Part shown: positions 1-5,120 of the stretch, one piece after another
Position numbering within the stretch: the stretch's first letter is position 1
How the letters are laid out: every line of letters begins with the position of its first letter
From: Robiginitomaculum sp.
GTDB taxonomy: Bacteria; Pseudomonadota; Alphaproteobacteria; Caulobacterales; Maricaulaceae
DNA length: 5,120 nt
NCBI GenBank assembly: GCA_016765255.1
Contig: JAESQI010000383.1
Coordinates: forward strand, 1-5,120
Direction of reading: 5' to 3'
Translations under genes and position numbers: made by a program
Notes under the pieces: model-generated
What the model was told of the DNA's origin: nothing
Database searches by the model: none
Seen by the model: the letters and a program-made list of their open reading frames with translations, nothing else

Positions 1-2441
1 AATTCTGTGGCCATAAGATCGGCAGCCCAATTCAGCCCCTTAAAGCGAAGCCAATTGGCAGCAAAACTACCAGAAATATTATCTGCAACATTATCTGCCT
101 CGGCTTCGGCTTCTATGCGGTCAATATCGCTATGGTCTTGCTCACTACCCGCGGCGCAAAAAGCCAAAGCTACGTCGCCGAGCCGCAAATCAAACAGCCG
201 ATTGCCCGCAAGGCTTTGAAAGTAATAATCACATTTGGGCGTAGCCGAAGCTATGATCTGGATTTGGCGCTTATTGAGACCAAATTGTGCATAGGCGTCT
301 TGCTGCTGCGGCTCCATAGCCCGGCTATTGGGCAGAAATATCCGCGATAAACAGCTTTCAATGATGGCGGGCGCTATCGGGCTATTTGCAATATCCGCCA
401 AGGACTGCGTGGCAAAAATTACGGATACATTTTTCTTACGCAGGACTTTGAGCCATTCACGAATACGCTCCGCAAACACTGGGTCATCTAAAAACACCCA
501 AGCCTCATCCAATATCAGAAATGTCGGCTGTCCGGTGAAGCGCGCTTCCAGCTTATGAAATAAATAGGTCAGTACCGGCATGACAAGCGCCTTGGTGTGC
601 ATCAGGGTTTCCATCTCGAACGCTTGAACACTGCCGTCTTTTAATGTGTCCTCGCTCCCGTCGAGAATATGGCCGTAAGCACCGTCGAGCGTAAACGGTT
701 TTAAGGCCTGACGTAGACCGCTAGATTGAAGCAGCGCTGAAAGCCCGGTCAATGTTCTTTGCTCGCGCGGAGCCGTCGCAAGACTGCTAAGTGCTGACCA
801 TACGGCCTCTTTTACATCCGGCGTTATTTCCACGCCTTCACTGGTCAAAAGCCCGGTGATCCATTCGAGTGCCCAAGCTATTTCTGTTGCGTCATCAATA
901 TTTCTAAGCGGTTGAAATACAAGGCCTGTATCCGTAGCGCCGAGGTCATAAAAATCCCCGCCGAGCGCCATGATTGCGGCGCGTGAAGATTTGCCCTTAT
1001 CGAAGGTAAAAATCTGCGCGCCTGCGTAGCGCTTAAACTGCATGGTCAAAAGATTGAGCAAGACGGATTTGCCCGCCCCCGTTGGCCCAACAATAAGCGT
1101 ATGCCCAACATCGCCTTGGTGTGTCACAAGGCGAAACGGTGTATGGCCTTCCGTGGTGGCATAAAGCAGCGGCCCATCATCTAAATGCTGGTTACGCGCT
1201 GGCCCGGCCCAAACGGCAGAGAGCGGCATCATATGTGCGAGATTAAGCGTAGAAACTAAGGGGACGCGGATATTGGCGTAAGGGTTACCCGGATGGGTGC
1301 CAAGCCAGGCATCCACGGCATTGACCTTTTCATGGATAGTGACAAAGCCGCGGCCATTGATAACCCGCTCTACGGCCCGAATGCGGGCTTCTGCGGCGGC
1401 GCTATCTGTGCTCATGACGCAAATAGCCGTGGTCATATATCCGTAGGAGACATAATCACCGCCGAGGTCTTGCAGCGCAGCATCGGCGTCTACGGCCTTA
1501 TTATCGGCGTCATTATCAACCAAAACCGATTGCTCATTCATCAAGGCTTCTTTGAGCAGCGCAGCCACGGATTTACGTTTAGCAAACCACTGCCTGCGCG
1601 TCTTGGTAATGACTTTGGTTGCTTCAGTTTTACTAAGCGGCAGAAACCTAGTCATCCAGCGGTAAGAAAACCCTAATTTGTTAAGTTCACCCAATATGCC
1701 CGGTGTTGTTTCACTGGGAAATCCCAAAATGGTAATTGTATGCATGGAATGCTCATCAAGGCGCGGCACAAGCCCGCCGACCAGATCAGCCCCGCCTATT
1801 ATCCCGTCCAGATAAGCGGGTGTTTCCGGCGTTTTTATGATGTGCCGCTTAGGCGAGACTGCAGAATGCAAATATGTCAGCGTGGCGTCATCACCGAGCC
1901 AGTTCGCGAGGGGAAATTGCGACTGTAAAAGGTCTAAACATCTATCGGCTTCCGACATAAAACTTTGCAAATGATCTTGGACGGATAGGCCTTTGTCATC
2001 ATCAGGCGTTTCAATCAGTAGGCTTTCAGCCTTGTTTGATCTGTCCGCAGGCGGGATAAATTGAAACGTCAAATAATAGACGCTCTCAAACAAATTGCGC
2101 ACAGATGTTTCTTCCTCAAATGCGCCGCGCCGTTCCTCATCTACTATCCATGCAGCGGCGTCAGTGAAATCTGATTTGGGATAACCTCTAGCTGGAATGC
2201 GGGTCGCTTCAAAATAAAGTGCCCAGCCCGAGCTAAAACGGCGAAGCGCATTGTTAAGCCGAGCGCAAGTCGCGACCAATTCTTCTTCAGTTGAACTTTC
2301 AAGATCAGGTCCGCGAAATTCTGCCGTGCGCTGAAAACTACCGTCTTTGTTCAGCACTACGCCGGGTGCAATAAGCGCGGCCCACGGTAGATAATCGGCA
2401 AGACATTGAGGGCGTTTTTGGTATTCAGATAAATTCATCAT
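1..2441 (-). CDS. trbE: TrbE, VirB4-like conjugal transfer ATPase (3' end cut by the window)
   Basis: The large VirB4-class ATPase of the transfer apparatus, at the cytoplasmic face of the inner membrane, needed for pilus assembly. I read 813 uninterrupted codons to the left edge with no stop; homologues are of about this length or slightly longer, so only a short end should be missing. The N-terminal domain has the Trb-type LPWAALIAPGVVLNKDGSF (18-36), DEERR (101-105) and FESVYYLTFQFIPPA (118-132). The ATPase domain has Walker A GPTGAGKS (452-459), FDKGKS (480-485), Walker B FLILDEAW (641-648), ATQS (677-680) and SRIFLPN (699-705), all intact. The end region LFDLRLGDVALAF (749-761) is followed by an acidic EAEAEADNVADN stretch made of short repeats, then a NWLRFKGLNWAADLM segment. 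Starts at 2441 or 2438 (ATGATG); the first overlaps the trbD stop by 4 bp. No frameshift or lost motif was seen. Confidence 0.97.
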   Translation of the reverse strand, partial: MMNLSEYQKRPQCLADYLPWAALIAPGVVLNKDGSFQRTAEFRGPDLESSTEEELVATCARLNNALRRFSSGWALYFEATRIPARGYPKSDFTDAAAWIVDEERRGAFEEETSVRNLFESVYYLTFQFIPPADRSNKAESLLIETPDDDKGLSVQDHLQSFMSEADRCLDLLQSQFPLANWLGDDATLTYLHSAVSPKRHIIKTPETPAYLDGIIGGADLVGGLVPRLDEHSMHTITILGFPSETTPGILGELNKLGFSYRWMTRFLPLSKTEATKVITKTRRQWFAKRKSVAALLKEALMNEQSVLVDNDADNKAVDADAALQDLGGDYVSYGYMTTAICVMSTDSAAAEARIRAVERVINGRGFVTIHEKVNAVDAWLGTHPGNPYANIRVPLVSTLNLAHMMPLSAVWAGPARNQHLDDGPLLYATTEGHTPFRLVTHQGDVGHTLIVGPTGAGKSVLLNLLTMQFKRYAGAQIFTFDKGKSSRAAIMALGGDFYDLGATDTGLVFQPLRNIDDATEIAWALEWITGLLTSEGVEITPDVKEAVWSALSSLATAPREQRTLTGLSALLQSSGLRQALKPFTLDGAYGHILDGSEDTLKDGSVQAFEMETLMHTKALVMPVLTYLFHKLEARFTGQPTFLILDEAWVFLDDPVFAERIREWLKVLRKKNVSVIFATQSLADIANSPIAPAIIESCLSRIFLPNSRAMEPQQQDAYAQFGLNKRQIQIIASATPKCDYYFQSLAGNRLFDLRLGDVALAFCAAGSEQDHSDIDRIEAEAEADNVADNISGSFAANWLRFKGLNWAADLMATE
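78..113 (-). repeat. Short tandem repeats in the 3' end of trbE
   Basis: ATTATCTGC occurs at 78-86 and 90-98 (12-bp period), and CGGCTT at 101-106 and 107-112. Together they encode the acidic, probably flexible EAEAEADNVADN linker near the TrbE C-terminus. Both periods are multiples of three, so copy changes would keep the frame. Confidence 0.7.
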
Positions 2442-2725
2442 GACAAATAACCCTTATGTTTGATGTGGCGAATAAGAGCGTCCATGAATCGTGGATCACG
2501 GGCGGCGAAAAAAACGCATAATGAATGCGCGCAGACATAATAGATGATCCCAAGTACCCAGAGCTGAAGGCCAAGGCCAAGCGCGGCGGCAAGCGTGCCG
2601 TTAAGTATGGCTGCCGTTCGCGGAACCCCGCCCAAAAGAATAGGCTCGGTCAATGAACGGCGCACCGGGATGGCAAAGCCTTCTGGTAAATATCCTGAAA
2701 AATTACCTGAAAAATTATCTGGCAT
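2438..2725 (-). CDS. trbD: TrbD, VirB3-like inner-membrane protein of the transfer apparatus
   Basis: A 95-residue protein of the VirB3/TrbD family, a small inner-membrane component that works next to the TrbE/VirB4 ATPase in pilus assembly. The family core is clear: VRRSLTEPILLGGVPRTAAI at 21-40, then a hydrophobic stretch at about 42-75 that can form one long or two closely spaced membrane helices, then the soluble end RDPRFMDALIRHIKHKGYLS (76-95). Length fits the family. The first 12 residues are unusual: NFSG occurs twice in a row, encoded by a perfect 12-bp tandem repeat. The ATG overlaps the trbC stop (TAATG), and the TGA overlaps the trbE start (ATGA), so translation of the three genes is probably coupled. 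Confidence 0.94.
   Translation of the reverse strand: MPDNFSGNFSGYLPEGFAIPVRRSLTEPILLGGVPRTAAILNGTLAAALGLGLQLWVLGIIYYVCAHSLCVFFAARDPRFMDALIRHIKHKGYLS
2451..2455 (-). promoter_or_regulatory. Ribosome binding site of trbE (AAGGG)
   Basis: AAGGG lies 9 bases before the first ATG (2441) and 12 before the second (2438). The spacing favours the first, which also overlaps the trbD stop as ATGA. It is a weak site, so coupling to trbD translation probably matters. Confidence 0.55.
2694..2717 (-). repeat. Perfect 12-bp tandem repeat in the 5' end of trbD
   Basis: CCTGAAAAATTA occurs twice back to back on the plus strand (2694-2705, 2706-2717). On the coding strand it encodes NFSG-NFSG at residues 4-11 of TrbD, before the conserved part of the protein. 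As the unit is a multiple of three, gain or loss of a copy keeps the frame. Confidence 0.9.
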
Positions 2726-3078
2726 TAAATCAGCGCTCCACCTGAGAACTTGAAGAAGGACAGGAAGAAACTTGTCGCAGTAAAGGCAATGGAAAGCCCA
2801 AAGACGATCTGGATTAGTTTGCGAACGCCGCCGCCTGCATCGCCAAAGGCAAGCCCCAAACCGGTCATGATGATAACAATCGTGCCAAATATTTTAGCAA
2901 CCGGGCCTTCAATGGATTTGAGGATTTTTGTCAGCGGCGCTTCCCACGGCATGCTTGAACCTGCCGCATGAGCCGTTTGTGATAATAAAATCATGACGGC
3001 CATGACAATGAAAATGCCTATTATTAGGCGTACTGGTATCAGGCGCGAATAAAAGTTAATGGTTAGTGGTTCTTGCAT
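2725..3078 (-). CDS. trbC: TrbC, conjugative pilin precursor (VirB2-like)
   Basis: A 117-residue prepilin for the conjugative pilus. An N-terminal region with Arg residues (12, 17) and a long hydrophobic core (about 18-33) ends in AHA at 36-38, a good signal peptidase I site. This would leave a mature protein of about 79 residues starting AGSSMPWEAPL. Two further membrane segments are visible, about 64-79 (FGTIVIIMTGLGLAFG) and 88-109 (LIQIVFGLSIAFTATSFFLS onward), with the Gly-rich DAGGGVRK turn between them as in VirB2/TrbC pilins. RP4 TrbC is known to be trimmed at both ends and cyclised by the TraF protease; the C-terminal GGALI here would suit trimming after the glycines, but that is inference. 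Its start lies within trbB and its TAA shares a base with the trbD ATG. Confidence 0.93.
   Translation of the reverse strand: MQEPLTINFYSRLIPVRLIIGIFIVMAVMILLSQTAHAAGSSMPWEAPLTKILKSIEGPVAKIFGTIVIIMTGLGLAFGDAGGGVRKLIQIVFGLSIAFTATSFFLSFFKFSGGALI
2736..2743 (-). promoter_or_regulatory. Ribosome binding site of trbD (AGGTGGAG)
   Basis: A purine-rich AGGTGGAG whose GGAG core is 10 bases before the trbD ATG at 2725, slightly far. It lies in the last codons of trbC, and the TAATG stop-start makes re-initiation by trbC ribosomes likely. Confidence 0.6.
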
Positions 3079-4072
3079 GGTAATTCTCCTTCAAGGTCAA
3101 GTTTGGGAATGGTGGACGGGCCGTAAGCGGTTCGAGCCGATAACTCTCGCCGTCAACGCCCATAAGCCGCATGATTGTATCAACACGTCTTTTGGAGCCT
3201 CGCCCAGAAATGAAGACAATCACATCGATTGCCTCCGCTATGAGGGCACGCGGGACCACCGCCGTGCCTTCAAGAATAAGTTGTTCAATGCGGGACAGGC
3301 CTGCTTTTGCCGAATTGGCATGGACAGTCGCAATGCCGCCCGGATGACCGGTATTCCAAGCCTTGAGCATATCAAGTGCTTCTGGGCCGCGCACTTCGCC
3401 GACGATAATACGGTCAGGGCGCAAACGTAATGTTGATCGCACCAGATCGGCCAGTGTAACGTTCTTACCCTGCGTGCGCAGTGCTACGCTATCATCAGCG
3501 GCGCATTGCAGCTCACGCGTATCTTCCAAAATAAGAATTCGGTCACCTGTGCCGGACATTTGTGCAAGAAGCGCATTGGCCAAAGTTGTTTTCCCTGAAG
3601 ACGTACCGCCAACGATTAAAACGCTAAGCCGCGCACTGACGGCATATCGCAAAGCATCTGCCTGCTGCTGCGTCATCGTGCTTGCTTTGACATAATCCGC
3701 CAATGTGAAAATGGCTACGGCGCCTTTACGGATAGAAAAGCACGGCGCGGTTACGACGGGCGGCATGACGCCCTCAAAGCGTTCATTATTTCCCGGTAGT
3801 TCGGCGCTAATTATCGGCATTTCAGCCGTGACATCTTGGCCTAAATGGCTGGCAACAAGCCTGATAACGCGTTCACCTTCTTCTGGGCTTAGGTGCTCCC
3901 CCGTATCAATACGGCCATGACTTAATTTATCCAGCCACAAGCGTCCATCAGGGTTGAGCATAATCTCTATAACCTCGGGGTCATCAAGGGCCGTGGTTAT
4001 CACCGGTCCAAACGCCGTGCGCAGCATAGCCAGTGTACGCGCCCTCGTTTCTATATTTTGCAAGCTAGACAT
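3056..4072 (-). CDS. trbB: TrbB, VirB11-like conjugal transfer secretion ATPase
   Basis: A 338-residue cytoplasmic hexameric ATPase of the VirB11/GspE (PulE) superfamily, which powers pilus assembly and substrate transfer with TrbE and TraG. The N-terminal domain (about 1-130) carries the family segment DDPEVIEIMLNPDGRLWLDK (30-49). The RecA-like domain follows. Walker A is GGTSSGKT (155-162), the Asp box is ILILEDTREL (179-188), the Walker B region is RIIVGEVRGPEALDML (221-236) and the His box is TGHPGGIATVHANS (241-254). All catalytic motifs are intact and length is near that usual for the family, so it should be active. Start at 4072 is set by a strong ribosome site 7 bases upstream; the gene overlaps the copG-like gene by 8 bp and its last 23 bp contain the trbC start. 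No signal peptide or membrane segment is seen. Confidence 0.97.
   Translation of the reverse strand: MSSLQNIETRARTLAMLRTAFGPVITTALDDPEVIEIMLNPDGRLWLDKLSHGRIDTGEHLSPEEGERVIRLVASHLGQDVTAEMPIISAELPGNNERFEGVMPPVVTAPCFSIRKGAVAIFTLADYVKASTMTQQQADALRYAVSARLSVLIVGGTSSGKTTLANALLAQMSGTGDRILILEDTRELQCAADDSVALRTQGKNVTLADLVRSTLRLRPDRIIVGEVRGPEALDMLKAWNTGHPGGIATVHANSAKAGLSRIEQLILEGTAVVPRALIAEAIDVIVFISGRGSKRRVDTIMRLMGVDGESYRLEPLTARPPFPNLTLKENYHARTTNH
3085..3090 (-). promoter_or_regulatory. Ribosome binding site of trbC (AGGAGA)
   Basis: AGGAGA with the AGGAG core 7 bases before the ATG at 3078. It sits inside the trbB coding region, so trbC has its own strong initiation signal, fitting the high output needed for a pilin subunit. 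Confidence 0.8.
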
Positions 4073-4577
4073 TGGCGCGCTCCTTTTTAGGAGTTGATAA
4101 TTTCTTGTGCTGTAACGCCTTGAGAAGGCTAAGTTCGTCGAGCTTGAAAAAATCTTCATCCGATACCAGCACATCTTCAAGAGCATGTTTGAAAGTCTTG
4201 CCGCCGCCGCGGATTTTCTCGCCGAGGCTATCAATATACTGGTTCATCAAGCCAACGCCGCGCGCCGCCCGCGCCTCACTATCAGCGGCGGGGATTTGCG
4301 GCGACATGGTAAAAAAGAAATGCAGAAACATCGAAAAGGCTTCTGACTGCAAATTAAGGTCGCGGGCATGGCGATGATTATGCCGCGTCATCATATCGAG
4401 CCGTTCAATGATGCGTGCGTCGCGGGCATCGTCATGCTCGAAAGTGAAACTTGCGCATAATGCATTATCTATGATCCGGGACTTTGTAAGGCCGGAAGAC
4501 CGCGAGCGCACACCCAGTAAGGCTGCATTAGTATCGCTAATACGGGCGCGGACACGGGATGTTAAATCTTCAGCCAT
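4065..4577 (-). CDS. CopG-like ribbon-helix-helix protein of the traG-trbB junction
   Basis: A 170-residue protein. Residues about 5-42 (SRVRARISDTNAALLGVRSR onward to SRIIDNAL) fit a short strand plus two helices of the ribbon-helix-helix fold, though as a weak match. The rest, about 55-145, resembles the C-terminal part I recall in the 'CopG family regulator' often encoded between traG and trbB in alphaproteobacterial and related Trb operons: an ERLD start, a hydrophobic FSMFLHFFFTMSPQIP segment (81-96) and an Ala/Arg/Gly-rich helix. RHH proteins bind DNA as dimers, so a role in repressing the operon is plausible, but no operator is visible here. The ATG at 4577 is one base after the traG TAG; AGGGA (4583-4587) serves as a modest ribosome site and overlaps the traG end. 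Its own end overlaps the trbB start by 8 bp. Family placement is fairly sure, regulatory role is inference. Confidence 0.72.
   Translation of the reverse strand: MAEDLTSRVRARISDTNAALLGVRSRSSGLTKSRIIDNALCASFTFEHDDARDARIIERLDMMTRHNHRHARDLNLQSEAFSMFLHFFFTMSPQIPAADSEARAARGVGLMNQYIDSLGEKIRGGGKTFKHALEDVLVSDEDFFKLDELSLLKALQHKKLSTPKKERANV
4080..4085 (-). promoter_or_regulatory. Ribosome binding site of trbB (AAGGAG)
   Basis: AAGGAG lies 7 bases before the ATG at 4072, inside the last codons of the copG-like gene. It decides the trbB start: the open frame extends upstream to an ATG at 4234, but those 54 extra codons lie inside the copG-like gene and give sequence unlike TrbB. Confidence 0.8.
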
Positions 4578-4578
4578 T

Positions 4579-5120
4579 CTACATCCCTATCTGTGGTTCA
4601 GTGGTGTGCGATAGATCATGAGCCCGCGCCAACTGAGATGAGCCGCGTACAAATTCGCCGAGCTTGATAGAACTTGTTAGGTCGTCGCCCTCCTCTAGGT
4701 CAGGCGCATTTTTGTCTTTGGCGCACGAAGACATGTCCACGTCGGGAGCGTCCAGCTCTGGGCTGTAGTCTTTACCGCCGTCATCGCCACTTAAATTTGC
4801 GGCTATCTTATCTTCTTGTTTCTCAGTTTCTTTTTGCGCTTCAGAATATAAGCGATCATCCACAAGCCGTGTCTTCGAACCCCAGACGCAAGGCGTATCC
4901 GGGGAAAGATCGCTATAGCCGTCCGGGGACAATTTGGGGGACCGAAGACACGGCCTGTGAAATTCTTATCAGCATAATACCGCACTTTTTGTGCTTTGAT
5001 CGCTGGAAACCCCGACACCAAAATAAGCTCATCACTAGCAGGCAATTGCATAATCTCGCCCGGCGTAATGAGCTGACGCGCAGTTTCTTGGCGCGATATC
5101 ATCACATGTGACAGCCGAGG
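4579..5120 (-). CDS. traG: TraG/VirD4-family conjugal transfer coupling protein, C-terminal part, with a -1 frame change
   Basis: Type IV coupling proteins are inner-membrane ATPases that link the relaxase-DNA complex to the secretion channel. Only the last 180 or so codons are here; the 5' part lies beyond the right edge. The first 62 codons, read from 5120, give the end of the motor domain, including SRQETARQLITPGEIMQLP and a KVRYYAD motif, both characteristic of TraG of Trb systems. This frame would then run 42 more codons into an unlikely, very basic tail and stop at 4803. The -1 frame is open from 4932 to a TAG at 4579-4581. It encodes an Asp/Glu-rich tail beginning LSPDGYSDLSPD, resembling the DG-Y-D-P region I remember after this motif in TraG homologues. 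It ends one base before the next gene, as expected for this operon. I therefore read traG as one gene crossing frames at about 4932-4938. Identity is confident; whether the frame change is natural is not. Confidence 0.85.
4866..4954 (-). repeat. Inverted repeat, 12 bp perfect arms, around the traG frame change
   Basis: The arms GCCGTGTCTTCG (4866-4877, plus strand) and CGAAGACACGGC (4943-4954) are perfect reverse complements separated by 65 bp. In the traG mRNA the stem can continue inwards through a G-U wobble and a U-U mismatch to four more C-G pairs (4937-4940 with 4880-4883), which takes in part of the CCCCC run. The 65-base interior also holds a TCCGGGGA direct repeat (4898-4905 and 4922-4929), a GCTATAGC palindrome and a small ACGC-CTT-GCGT hairpin. 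It lies wholly within coding sequence and has no T tract, so it is not a standard terminator. It may be an RNA structure acting on translation or a product of template switching. Confidence 0.65.
4932..4938 (-). promoter_or_regulatory. Candidate -1 slippery heptamer C-CCA-AAT in traG
   Basis: On the coding strand a run of five C (4940-4936) is followed by AAA and TT. In the incoming traG frame the codons are GGT CCC CCA AAT TGT, so C-CCA-AAT fits X-XXY-YYZ with X=C, Y=A, Z=T. A -1 slip here moves to CCC AAA and resumes at TTG (4932), exactly the frame that carries the rest of traG. The alternative is a 1-base loss from a six-C run, which would have encoded GPPKLSPDGY without any shift. The heptamer and frames are seen in the sequence; function as a recoding site is inference. 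Confidence 0.4.

Noticed and set aside
1293..1676. Plus-strand open frame of 127 codons, and other plus-strand open frames across the window
   Set aside because: They run antisense to trbE, trbB, copG or traG, whose protein motifs are clear, and show no family motif or supporting ribosome site.
1..2441. Possible break in trbE, as no complete open frame is visible in this region
   Set aside because: Reading the minus strand codon by codon from 2441 gives 813 continuous sense codons; the gene merely runs off the left edge before its stop.
4073..4234. N-terminal extension of trbB from the ATG at 4234
   Set aside because: It lies inside the copG-like gene, has no good ribosome site and no resemblance to TrbB, whereas AAGGAG sits 7 bases before the ATG at 4072.
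4866..4954. Inverted repeat as a rho-independent terminator or invertible switch
   Set aside because: The loop is 65 bases with no T tract and lies in coding sequence. Inverting the interior would bring an in-frame TAG after 13 codons and would not repair the traG frame, so a phase-variation switch is not supported.
4803..5105. A separate 100-residue gene starting at the ATG at 5105
   Set aside because: The frame is open upstream to the right edge with TraG-like sequence (PRLSHVMISRQETAR), so this is the inside of traG and not an independent gene.
1..5120. tRNA or rRNA genes, CRISPR arrays, insertion sequences, oriT or attachment sites
   Set aside because: None was seen. The window is filled by overlapping coding genes on one strand, with no room for them and no repeat-spacer or terminal-repeat pattern.

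Overview
The window is a gene-dense, single-direction stretch of a conjugative type IV secretion operon of the Trb type (RP4/Ti-plasmid conjugation class). Every supported gene lies on the minus strand, so transcription runs from right to left. The order is traG (VirD4-class coupling protein, 3' part only), a ribbon-helix-helix (CopG-like) protein gene, trbB, trbC, trbD and trbE (complete except for its last few codons). The traG-copG-trbBCDE order, and the protein sequences, resemble conjugation modules on alphaproteobacterial plasmids and integrative conjugative elements. Base composition is about half G+C, lower than many rhizobial versions. I cannot name the genus, or say whether this is a plasmid or an ICE.

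Layout from right to left: traG 5120-4579 runs in from outside the window and needs a -1 frame change near 4932-4938. The copG-like gene (4577-4065) starts one base after the traG stop. trbB (4072-3056) overlaps it by 8 bp, trbC (3078-2725) overlaps trbB by 23 bp, trbD (2725-2438) overlaps trbC by 1 bp (TAATG), and trbE (2441 to the left edge) overlaps trbD by 4 bp (ATGA). There is no intergenic space, and I saw no internal promoter or terminator, so the genes are probably co-transcribed and translationally coupled.

How they work together: TraG brings the relaxosome DNA to the channel. TrbB (VirB11-like) and TrbE (VirB4-like) are the cytoplasmic ATPases for pilus biogenesis and transfer. TrbC is the prepilin and TrbD a small VirB3-like inner-membrane partner of TrbE. 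The RHH protein is a candidate DNA-binding regulator.

The main anomaly is in traG. The conserved VirD4-type C-terminal motor sequence and the tail that reaches the next gene are in different frames. They meet at a C-CCA-AAT heptamer of the X-XXY-YYZ slippery form. That heptamer partly lies in the arm of a long inverted repeat (perfect 12 bp arms at 4866-4877 and 4943-4954). This could be programmed -1 frameshifting, a 1-bp deletion in a C run, or an assembly error.
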